Assembly (NCBI GenBank): GCA_007131435.1
Contig: SLQM01000017.1
Span: 1-5,023, forward strand
Origin: Syntrophomonadaceae bacterium
Lineage (GTDB): Bacteria > Bacillota > Dethiobacteria > DTU022
Length of the DNA stretch: 5,023 nt
Direction of reading: 5' to 3'
Within the stretch, counting starts at the first letter, position 1. Each line of letters starts with the position of its first letter. A program made the translations under genes and the position numbers. Shown here piece after piece: positions 1 through 5,023 of this stretch. A model generated the notes under the pieces. It was not told the DNA's origin. It did not search any database and worked only from the letters and a program-made list of their open reading frames with translations.

Positions 1-215
1 AAGCGGAAAAAGTAAAAATTGGCGAATTCCCAACGCTTTTTGAAGTATTGAAGCAGACTGCAGAGCAGGGCATTGAAATTATAGCCTGCCAGCAGAGCTT
101 ACAGCTTTTTGGCGGTGAGATAAAAGCCGAAGATTTAGTAGACTTTGCTAAAGTAGCCGGAGCAGCAACATTAAACGACCTGGCTCTTGATGCAGGAGCA
201 GTTTTAACTTTTTAA
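1..215 (+). CDS. DsrE/F-like sulfur-metabolism family protein, C-terminal fragment
   Basis: The frame is open from the window edge (first full codon at 3) and ends with TAA at 213-215, leaving 70 visible residues. The fragment reads as a small alpha/beta domain: a segment ending FPTLFEVLKQTAEQG, a buried strand IEIIACQQS, then KAEDLVDFAKVAGAATLNDLA and a final hydrophobic strand AVLTF. This matches the C-terminal half of DsrE/DsrF/DrsH-like proteins, where an 'ACQ-S' strand carries a cysteine (here codon 87-89) and a 'GAAT' segment precedes the last strand. Members of the family bind or relay sulfur (persulfide) or act as small redox-related proteins in the cytoplasm, and the cysteine is the presumed sulfur-carrying residue. 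The N-terminal half lies outside the window. The family assignment rests on pattern memory and not on a search. The gene appears to be the last of its unit, since a probable terminator follows at 308-332. Confidence 0.72.
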   Translation, partial: AEKVKIGEFPTLFEVLKQTAEQGIEIIACQQSLQLFGGEIKAEDLVDFAKVAGAATLNDLALDAGAVLTF

Positions 216-224
216 AAAAATTAG

Positions 225-289
225 TGCCGTCTTGAAGGAATTTACCTAAATATGACGAAGTTTATTCGGCGTAGCATGGTAGGACGGCA
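225..289 (+). repeat. Imperfect hairpin element after the DsrE-like gene
   Basis: The left arm TGCCGTCTTG (225-234) pairs with TAGGACGGCA (280-289). This gives ten pairs, seven of them Watson-Crick in a row, then wobbles and one A-T pair, closing a loop of about 45 bases. It starts 10 bases after the stop codon and is not followed directly by a T-run, so it is not a classic terminator. It shares short ordered blocks with the dctP-dctQ spacer: CGAAGT (256-261), GTAGCA (271-276, within GGCGTAGCA 268-276) and GATTAATA (291-298). It may be a degraded member of a dispersed intergenic repeat family or an RNA-stability element. Confidence 0.4.
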
Positions 290-307
290 GGATTAATATA
301 TTTTTTG

Positions 308-332
308 CCGGCCGCAGGGCCGGTTCATTTTT
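308..332 (+). terminator. Probable intrinsic terminator
   Basis: CCGGCC (308-313) and GGCCGG (318-323) form a perfect 6-bp all-GC stem with a 4-base loop, GCAG. The stem is followed by TTCATTTTTG, which contains five T residues at 328-332. A T-run also precedes the stem (301-306). The interruption by CA in the T-tract and the short stem make it a modest but plausible rho-independent terminator for the DsrE-like gene, isolating it from the TRAP genes. Confidence 0.55.
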
Positions 333-339
333 GCCTGTC

Positions 340-359
340 AATACTCCCATGGGGGTATT
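340..359. promoter_or_regulatory. CsoR/CstR-like palindromic operator upstream of dctP
   Basis: AATACTCCCATGGGGGTATT is a 20-bp inverted repeat in which only one pair (T345/G354) departs from perfect symmetry. C/G tracts flanked by ATAC and GTAT are the look of operators bound by the CsoR/RcnR/FrmR/CstR (DUF156) repressor family, whose members sense copper, nickel, formaldehyde or reactive sulfur. It lies 42 bases before the dctP start. Weak sigma-A-like elements flank or overlap it: TTGCCT at 331-336 and TATTTA at 356-361 with a long 19-base spacer. A repressor bound here would therefore cover the promoter. The palindrome is seen directly; the protein family is inferred, and no regulator gene lies in the window. 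Confidence 0.45.
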
Positions 360-387
360 TATTTATGTCCTGACCAAAATATTATTT

Positions 388-393
388 GGGAGG
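388..393 (+). promoter_or_regulatory. Ribosome binding site deciding the dctP start
   Basis: GGGAGG at 388-393 is 7 bases before ATG 401. It overlaps the in-frame TTG at 386 and is only one base from ATG 395, so both earlier starts are unlikely. Confidence 0.8.
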
Positions 394-400
394 AATGGAA

Positions 401-1468
401 ATGAAGAAAAAAGCTCTAATAATTCTTATGGTTTTTCTACTCTTATTAGCAGTTGGTTGCGGGGAAGAAGAAACCCTGGTAGATGATGTAGATGTCTCAG
501 ATATTGAGCCGGTTGAAGAAAATGGAGAAGTATTTGAATTTAACCTGGCACACTTCTTCCCGGCAGGGCACCCGGCAGAGACAGAACTTGTGCAGGGCTG
601 GGCTGCAGCGCTGGAAGAAGCCAGCGGCGGCAGGATATTGATTACAAGCTACCCTGGTGAAACCCTGATCAAGGCTGACGATATTTACAGCGGTGTTGTT
701 TCAGGAACAGCAGATATCGGGCTGTCAGCATTCTTTTATACGAGGGGCAGGTTCCCTGTTTTGGAAGCTTTTGAGCTGCCTGGGATCATTTATGAAAGCT
801 CCTATGCTGCCAGTAAAGTAGCCTGGGAAGGGATCAAGGAACTTAACCCGGATGAGGTACAGGATACCGAGTTAATGTTTGTCCTCGCTACCGGGCCGGG
901 CGATCTTTTTACCAACACCCCGGTCAGGAGCATGTCTGATTTAAGGGGAATGAAAATAAGGGCGGTTGGTTTAAGCGCTGATACTTTAGCTCTATTAGGC
1001 GCTACACCGGAAGGAATGCCGCAGCCGGAAGTTTATGAAGCGCTGTCCCGCGGTCTGGTTGATGGTACCCTGGCCCCGGTAGAAGTGCTGCAGGGCTGGC
1101 GCCAGGCAGAGGTTACCGATTATGTGACCAGGACACCTTTTCTCTATAATGCCCTGTTCTTTGTAACAATGAACAAAGATAAGTGGGAATCAATGCCGGA
1201 AGACCTGCAGCAGATCATGCTGGAAGTTAACGATCGCTTCCACGACCAGGTGGCGGCAGGGCTCTGGGATGCACAGAATGAGAGAGCCGTAGAATGGGCA
1301 ATTGAAGAAACCGGCCAGGAATTTATTACTCTCTCTGACGATGAAATGGCGCAGTGGATCGCTGCAGTCGAACCGGTTCAGGAAGATTTTATAGAAAAAA
1401 TGGACCAGCTGGGCTTTGATGGTGAAAGTATCGTGGAAACGGTCAGAAGCCTGGCCGAGCAGTACTAA
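401..1468 (+). CDS. dctP: TRAP transporter substrate-binding lipoprotein, DctP family
   Basis: This is the extracytoplasmic solute receptor of a TRAP transporter. It binds an organic acid outside the membrane and delivers it to DctQM. The ATG at 401 is chosen because GGGAGG ends 7 bases before it, giving 355 residues, normal for the family. Residues 1-19 form a lipoprotein signal peptide (MKKK charged start, long Leu/Ile/Val core, LAVG then Cys20), followed by an acidic linker to about residue 45. The DctP domain then begins FNLAHFFPAGHP. Family hallmarks are visible: SGTADIG near residue 105, MSDLRGMKIRAVG with Arg187 at the place of the conserved carboxylate-binding arginine, and PQPEVYEALSRGLVDG at about 207-222. 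Lipidation suggests a Gram-positive membrane anchor. The substrate (C4-dicarboxylate, 2-oxoacid, sulfonate or other) cannot be assigned from sequence alone. The dctQ gene follows after 127 bases that hold a strong stem-loop. Confidence 0.93.
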   Translation: MKKKALIILMVFLLLLAVGCGEEETLVDDVDVSDIEPVEENGEVFEFNLAHFFPAGHPAETELVQGWAAALEEASGGRILITSYPGETLIKADDIYSGVVSGTADIGLSAFFYTRGRFPVLEAFELPGIIYESSYAASKVAWEGIKELNPDEVQDTELMFVLATGPGDLFTNTPVRSMSDLRGMKIRAVGLSADTLALLGATPEGMPQPEVYEALSRGLVDGTLAPVEVLQGWRQAEVTDYVTRTPFLYNALFFVTMNKDKWESMPEDLQQIMLEVNDRFHDQVAAGLWDAQNERAVEWAIEETGQEFITLSDDEMAQWIAAVEPVQEDFIEKMDQLGFDGESIVETVRSLAEQY

Positions 1469-1480
1469 TTATTTACCCTG

Positions 1481-1565
1481 GCGTAGCAAGGGGACGCCGT
1501 ACTTGCTATATAAACGGTGCAATGTAAATAGCGAAGTGTAGCAAGCAATCCGTCTCCTGCTACGC
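1481..1565 (+). repeat. Long stem-loop in the dctP-dctQ spacer
   Basis: GCGTAGCAAGGGGACG (1481-1496) pairs with CGTCTCCTGCTACGC (1551-1565). This gives 15 pairs, with one bulged A (1489) and one G-T wobble. Inside, CTTGCTA (1502-1508) pairs perfectly with TAGCAAG (1539-1545), extending the structure into an 85-base composite hairpin. It lies 12 bases after the dctP stop and has no T-run, so it is unlikely to be a full terminator. In TRAP operons the binding protein is needed in excess over the permease. A structure here could protect the dctP message from 3' decay or attenuate transcription into dctQM; this role is inferred. It may also be an intergenic repeat related to the element at 225-298. 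Confidence 0.6.
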
Positions 1566-1595
1566 GATTAATAATAGTGATAAAGGAAATAACAG

Positions 1596-2084
1596 ATGCA
1601 GATATTTGAAGCGCTAATTACCAGGATCAGCAGGTTTCTTGATTTTGTGGCAGGATTAATGCTTGCAGGGACAGCAGCCCTGATAGTTGCAAATATTCTG
1701 GGTAGGTCGCTTTTAAATACTTCGATCCTGGGCACTTATGAAATGGTAGGGTTTTTCACGGCCGGGGCTGTTGGTTTGGCCCTGGCCCGCTGCGCCCTGG
1801 AAAACAGTCATATAGCAGTTGAATTTATTACAGATCGATTTCCTCCATCCCTGCAGAAAGTAATCCAGTTAATAACCGGGATACCGGTAATCGGCTTTAT
1901 CATTTTTACATCCTACAACCTGCTCCAATATGGTTCCAGGATTGCCGAATCGGGCGAGGTGTCACCGACAACCCAGATGGCCTTCTACCCTTTTATCTAC
2001 ATTGTGGCCCTCGGTTTCCTGGCCCTATCCCTGGTGCTGGTTCTTAAACTTGCTCAGCTCTTTACGGGAGGTGAGCGGAAATAA
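1596..2084 (+). CDS. dctQ: TRAP transporter small permease subunit, DctQ family
   Basis: This is the small membrane subunit that pairs with DctM in the ion-gradient-driven TRAP permease. It has 162 residues, typical for DctQ. Four hydrophobic helices are evident: about 15-36, 47-67, 87-110 and 128-153. Family-type residues are Arg37 after the first helix, Glu49 in GTYEMVG at the start of the second, and the ENSHIAVEFI segment with His72 after it. The start ATG at 1596 has AAAGGA at 1582-1587, 8 bases upstream. The gene ends GGERK-TAA at 2082-2084. Its last codons carry the strong Shine-Dalgarno of dctM, and its stop overlaps the proposed dctM start by three bases, so the two are probably translationally coupled. 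Nothing suggests truncation. Confidence 0.9.
   Translation: MQIFEALITRISRFLDFVAGLMLAGTAALIVANILGRSLLNTSILGTYEMVGFFTAGAVGLALARCALENSHIAVEFITDRFPPSLQKVIQLITGIPVIGFIIFTSYNLLQYGSRIAESGEVSPTTQMAFYPFIYIVALGFLALSLVLVLKLAQLFTGGERK
2066..2074 (+). promoter_or_regulatory. Strong Shine-Dalgarno pointing at an ATA start for dctM
   Basis: GGGAGGTGA is nearly complementary to the full anti-Shine-Dalgarno of 16S rRNA and lies inside the 3' end of dctQ. It ends 6 bases before ATA 2081. It is 69 bases from GTG 2144, too far to serve that codon. Confidence 0.85.
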
Positions 2085-3385
2085 ACCCCACCGCTGTAGG
2101 TTTAATTGGTATTTTAGCTTTTTTCTTTCTGATCATCATCAGGGTGCCTATAGCTTATGCCATGGCCCTGGTTGGTTTTATCGGCTTCAGCTACCTTGTA
2201 TCGGTTCCGGCCGCAATTTCTCTTGTTTCCACGGACCTGTTTTCAACCTTTTCCAGCTATTCTTTAAGCGTTATCCCCATGTTTATCTGGATGGGATTTT
2301 TAGCCTTTCATGCCGGTATCGGCGCCCGCCTCTACGACCTGGCCTACAAACTGATTGGCCACTTGTCGGGCGGTCTGGCCATTGCAACCCAGGCCACCTG
2401 CGCCCTGTTCGGGGCCGTCTGTGGTTCTAATACGGCAACTGCAGCGACAATCGGGGCTATCGCCCTGCCGGAAATGCGCAAGTATAACTATGATGTATCA
2501 CTATCTACTGCTAGTGTTGCCGCCGGGGGGGCGCTGGGTGTTTTAATACCGCCCAGTGTAATATTTATTGTCTATGCTATTTCTGCCGAACAATCTGTTG
2601 GCAAACTTTTTTTGGCCGGTATTATTCCAGGTATATTATTGATGCTGCTCTACATGCTGGTCATCTACATCCTGGCTCGCCGCAACCCGATGCTTGGGCC
2701 CGCAGGTCCAAGGTTTACATGGAGGGAAAGGTTCCAGGCTTTAGGTGGCGGTTTATTGGAAGTGATGATTATCTTTGCCATTTCCCTGGGAGGTTTATTT
2801 GCCGGCTGGTTTATGCCTACAGAGGCCGGGGCAGTAGGAGTAGCCGGGGTGCTGCTTGTAACTGCAGTCAAGAGAAGGGTAAACCTGTCCATCATCATGA
2901 AATCGCTGGCCGATACAACAAGGACAACAGCAATGATTATGCTTCTTGTTGCTTCTGCTGTTATTTTCGGCCGTTTCATTGCCATCAGCAGGATCCCCTT
3001 TGCCATGGCGGAGTGGGCCGCCGCTCTTGATCTGCCTGCCTTTGCCGTAATTGCGCTGGTCATGTTAATTTACCTGGTGCTGGGCTGTTTTATCGATGCC
3101 CTGGCCTTAATTTTACTCACCATTCCCATATTCTTACCCGTCGCAGTAAATGTTCTCGGTTATGATCCAATCTGGTTCGGGGTAATTATTGTCATGGTTG
3201 TGGCCATGGGTGTAATAACTCCACCTGTGGGGATGAATGTTTATATAATAAAAGGCGTTGCCGGCAATGTTCCCCTTGAATATATCTTCAGGGGCATCTG
3301 GCCCTTCCTGTTTGCCATCTTTGCCTGCCTCGCCCTGCTTACAGCATTCCCCCAGCTGGCGCTCTTTTTACCCTCGCTGCTCTAA
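2081..3385 (+). CDS. dctM: TRAP transporter large permease subunit, DctM family (apparent ATA start)
   Basis: This is the large membrane subunit forming the ion-coupled transport path of the TRAP system. Read from ATA 2081 it has 434 residues, the usual DctM length, and begins (I/M)NPTAVGLIGIL with a hydrophobic first helix running to about residue 20, then RVPIAYAMALVGF, as in homologues. The frame is closed upstream by TGA at 2072, and between there and 2144 there is no ATG, GTG or TTG in frame. GTG 2144 would give 413 residues, cut most of helix 1 and have no good ribosome site. Other hallmarks are GAVCGSNTATAATIGAIALP from about residue 111, the IPPS turn at 156-159, and its second-half counterpart TPPVG at 380-384. 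The remainder is a succession of hydrophobic helices. No frameshift is seen inside. The family call is very secure; the start codon is the open question. No obvious intrinsic terminator follows. Confidence 0.92.
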   Translation: MNPTAVGLIGILAFFFLIIIRVPIAYAMALVGFIGFSYLVSVPAAISLVSTDLFSTFSSYSLSVIPMFIWMGFLAFHAGIGARLYDLAYKLIGHLSGGLAIATQATCALFGAVCGSNTATAATIGAIALPEMRKYNYDVSLSTASVAAGGALGVLIPPSVIFIVYAISAEQSVGKLFLAGIIPGILLMLLYMLVIYILARRNPMLGPAGPRFTWRERFQALGGGLLEVMIIFAISLGGLFAGWFMPTEAGAVGVAGVLLVTAVKRRVNLSIIMKSLADTTRTTAMIMLLVASAVIFGRFIAISRIPFAMAEWAAALDLPAFAVIALVMLIYLVLGCFIDALALILLTIPIFLPVAVNVLGYDPIWFGVIIVMVVAMGVITPPVGMNVYIIKGVAGNVPLEYIFRGIWPFLFAIFACLALLTAFPQLALFLPSLL

Positions 3386-3417
3386 GAATCATAGATTTTG
3401 CCCCCTTACTTGATAAA

Positions 3418-3518
3418 ACATGTAATAATTCTAAAGGATATATGACCATCTCTGTTGAATAATAGATTTTGTTGAACAATTACTATTATTTTATTTAAGT
3501 GTGCCATATATTACATGT
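3418..3518. repeat. Widely spaced 10-bp inverted repeat in the spacer before the acyl-CoA dehydrogenase gene
   Basis: ACATGTAATA (3418-3427) and TATTACATGT (3509-3518) are exact reverse complements 81 bases apart, and each contains the palindrome ACATGT. Between them lies a near-direct repeat, GTTGAATAAT (3454-3463) and GTTGAACAAT (3471-3480), 17 bases apart. The second arm lies just before the ribosome site at 3523. The spacer 3386-3533 is AT-rich and probably holds the promoter of the next gene, but I cannot place a convincing -35/-10 pair. A two-site operator is possible, and chance is not excluded in AT-rich DNA. Confidence 0.3.
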
Positions 3519-3533
3519 GAATGGAGGGAAATA

Positions 3534-5023
3534 ATGATTTTACTTAATCCTGCAAAGCATAACAGGCCATATGCAGATGAAAGATCCCGGGAGATAATGA
3601 AAAAAACCATCGAGTTTTTTGAAAACAAGGGGAAAGTGCAGCTCAAGGAAGATGACCGAAACCGGGTCTGGTATGACGATTTCCTGGAGTTTGTCAAAGA
3701 AAACAAGCTTTTTTATGAACTGTTGACCCCATCTGAATACGGGGAAGATGGTTGCCGCTGGGATACCTGGCGCAACTGTGAGTTTAACGAAATCCTTGGA
3801 TTCTACGGCCTGCATTACTGGTATACCTGGCAGGTATCAATTCTCGGGCTGGGGCCGATTTGGATGGGCAGCAATGAAGGAGAAAAGGAAAGAGCTGCCA
3901 GGCTCTTAAAAGAAGGGCATGTTTTTGCCTTTGGTTTATCAGAACGCGACCACGGGGCCGATGTATATTCAACCGAGATGAGCTTAACTCCCCAACCTGA
4001 CGGCACCTACCTGGCCAATGGCGAAAAATATTATATCGGCAATGGCAATAAGGCTGAAATGGTATCAACCTTTGGCAAGATGGCAGACAGCGGCGACTAT
4101 GTATTCTTCACAGCCAATTACAGTCATAAGAATTACGAACTGGTTAAAAATGTTGTTAACTCCCAATCCTATGTAGCTGATTTTATTCTGCGCGATTATC
4201 CAATCACGGATAGTGAAATATTATCCCGTGGCCAGGATGCCTGGGATTCTGCCTTGAATACGGTAAACGTGGGCAAGTATAATCTTGGCTGGGCTTCTAT
4301 CGGTATCTGCACCCATGCTTTCTATGAAGCAATAAACCATGCCGCAAACCGCACCCTTTACGGCATGCAGGTAACCGACTTTCCTCACGTCAAGCAGATG
4401 TTTGTTGATGCCTACAGCCGCCTGACGGCAATGAAACTATTTGCCCTGCGTGCCTCTGATTACATGCGGGCAGCTTCCCCCGAAGACAGGCGCTACCTGC
4501 TATATAACCCCACTGTCAAGATGAAGGTAACCACCCAGGGTGAAGAGGTAATCAACCTCTTATGGGATGTAATAGCAGCTAAAGGCTTTGAGCGGGATAC
4601 GTATTTTGAAATGGCTGCCAGGGATATCCGGGCCCTGCCCAAGCTTGAGGGAACGGTCCATGTTAACATTGCCCTGATTGTAAAGTTTATGGCCAATTAT
4701 TTCTTTAACCCGCGTTATTACCCGCACATGGAAACCCAGGATCAGCCTCAAAACGATGATTTTTTATTCAACCAGGGGCCTACTAAAGGCCTGGGCAAAA
4801 TCCAGTTCCACGATTACAGCGAAGCCTATAATCTATATGACCTACCCAACATCGGGGTATTGAAAGATCAGATTGCCCTTTTGAAAGAGTTTTTAGCCGG
4901 GACAACCCCCGATGCCGAACAGCAGAGGGATACAGATTTCTTACTATCCCTGGGCGAAATGTTTACCCTGGTTGTCTATGGGCAGTTGATCCTGGAAAAT
5001 GCCAAGATTTACAATCTTGAGGA
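3534..5023 (+). CDS. Acyl-CoA dehydrogenase family flavoprotein, 3' end beyond window
   Basis: The frame is open for 496 codons with no stop, so the C terminus lies outside. ATG 3534 follows GGAGGG (3523-3528) by 5 bases. The product is predicted to be a cytoplasmic FAD enzyme that oxidises an acyl-CoA to the 2-enoyl-CoA. The domain order fits: an N-terminal helical part (about 1-125), FGLSERDHGADV at 133-144 in place of the common 'TEP-AGSD' flavin loop, NGEKYYIGNG at 162-171 in the middle beta domain, and a C-terminal helical part with NRTLYGMQVTDFPHVKQMF. KLEGTVHVN has Glu372 where the catalytic glutamate of the 'YEGT' motif sits. At least 124 residues follow that motif, so it is longer than the roughly 380-400 residues of short/medium-chain enzymes and belongs with the extended members. 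No signal peptide is seen. Substrate and chain length cannot be assigned. It is 148 bases from dctM on the same strand; co-transcription is possible but unproven. Confidence 0.85.
   Translation, partial: MILLNPAKHNRPYADERSREIMKKTIEFFENKGKVQLKEDDRNRVWYDDFLEFVKENKLFYELLTPSEYGEDGCRWDTWRNCEFNEILGFYGLHYWYTWQVSILGLGPIWMGSNEGEKERAARLLKEGHVFAFGLSERDHGADVYSTEMSLTPQPDGTYLANGEKYYIGNGNKAEMVSTFGKMADSGDYVFFTANYSHKNYELVKNVVNSQSYVADFILRDYPITDSEILSRGQDAWDSALNTVNVGKYNLGWASIGICTHAFYEAINHAANRTLYGMQVTDFPHVKQMFVDAYSRLTAMKLFALRASDYMRAASPEDRRYLLYNPTVKMKVTTQGEEVINLLWDVIAAKGFERDTYFEMAARDIRALPKLEGTVHVNIALIVKFMANYFFNPRYYPHMETQDQPQNDDFLFNQGPTKGLGKIQFHDYSEAYNLYDLPNIGVLKDQIALLKEFLAGTTPDAEQQRDTDFLLSLGEMFTLVVYGQLILENAKIYNLE

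Noticed and set aside
386..400. Earlier in-frame starts for dctP at TTG 386 and ATG 395
   Set aside because: The Shine-Dalgarno GGGAGG (388-393) overlaps or abuts these codons. ATG 401 has correct spacing and gives a clean MKKK signal peptide.
216..400. Known riboswitch, T-box or CRISPR array upstream of dctP
   Set aside because: No T-box motif, regular repeat-spacer pattern or riboswitch core that I recognise is present. The hairpins are explained as a terminator and an intergenic element.
2144..2146. GTG 2144 as the dctM start
   Set aside because: It has no suitably spaced ribosome site and would remove the first 21 residues, including most of the first membrane helix that DctM homologues have.
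2665..3063. Antisense open frame of 132 codons opposite dctM
   Set aside because: It lies wholly inside a secure DctM gene, has low-complexity Ala/Ile/Met composition typical of an antisense shadow, and matches no recognisable family.
3386..3420. Intrinsic terminator directly after dctM
   Set aside because: The C-tract and short T-runs do not form a GC-rich stem followed by T residues.
3442..3462. Tiny frame MTISVE after AAAGGA in the spacer before the acyl-CoA dehydrogenase gene
   Set aside because: Six codons is too short to distinguish from chance. No attenuator hairpin or codon bias of a leader peptide is evident.
3491..4068. Several minus-strand open frames opposite the start of the acyl-CoA dehydrogenase gene
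   Set aside because: The plus strand carries an uninterrupted, motif-bearing acyl-CoA dehydrogenase frame here, so these are shadows.

Overview
The window looks like a chromosomal segment of an anaerobic Gram-positive bacterium, most likely a Clostridia-type Firmicute. This is inference from three things: strong purine-rich Shine-Dalgarno sites (GGGAGG, GGAGGTGA, GGAGGG), a lipoprotein-type extracytoplasmic binding protein, and the mix of gene families. No taxonomic marker is present. All recognisable genes lie on the + strand.

Layout. (1) Positions 1-215 hold the C-terminal end of a small DsrE/F-like sulfur-metabolism protein. (2) Positions 216-400 are non-coding. They hold a long imperfect hairpin (225-289), a compact GC-rich hairpin followed by T residues (308-332, probable terminator), a near-perfect G/C-tract palindrome that resembles CsoR/CstR-type operators (340-359), and the ribosome binding site of the next gene. 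(3) Positions 401-3385 encode a complete three-part TRAP transporter in the order dctP (binding lipoprotein), dctQ (small membrane subunit), dctM (large membrane subunit). A strong stem-loop lies in the 127-base dctP-dctQ gap. (4) Positions 3386-3533 form an AT-rich spacer with a widely spaced 10-bp inverted repeat. (5) From 3534 to the window edge runs an acyl-CoA dehydrogenase family flavoprotein, incomplete at its 3' end.

How the genes work together. DctP would capture a carboxylate- or sulfonate-type solute outside the membrane and hand it to the DctQM permease, which uses an ion gradient. The substrate cannot be read from the sequence. The DsrE-like neighbour and the CsoR/CstR-like operator hint at control by a reactive sulfur or metal signal. 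The acyl-CoA dehydrogenase may be a separate transcription unit, although I see no clear terminator after dctM.

The most notable point is the start of dctM. The full-length reading frame has no ATG, GTG or TTG where homologues begin. Instead an ATA codon sits 6 bases after a perfect GGAGGTGA and overlaps the dctQ stop as ATAA, where ATGA would be expected. The nearest conventional start (GTG at 2144) would remove most of the first membrane helix. I did not find a clearly new multi-gene system here.
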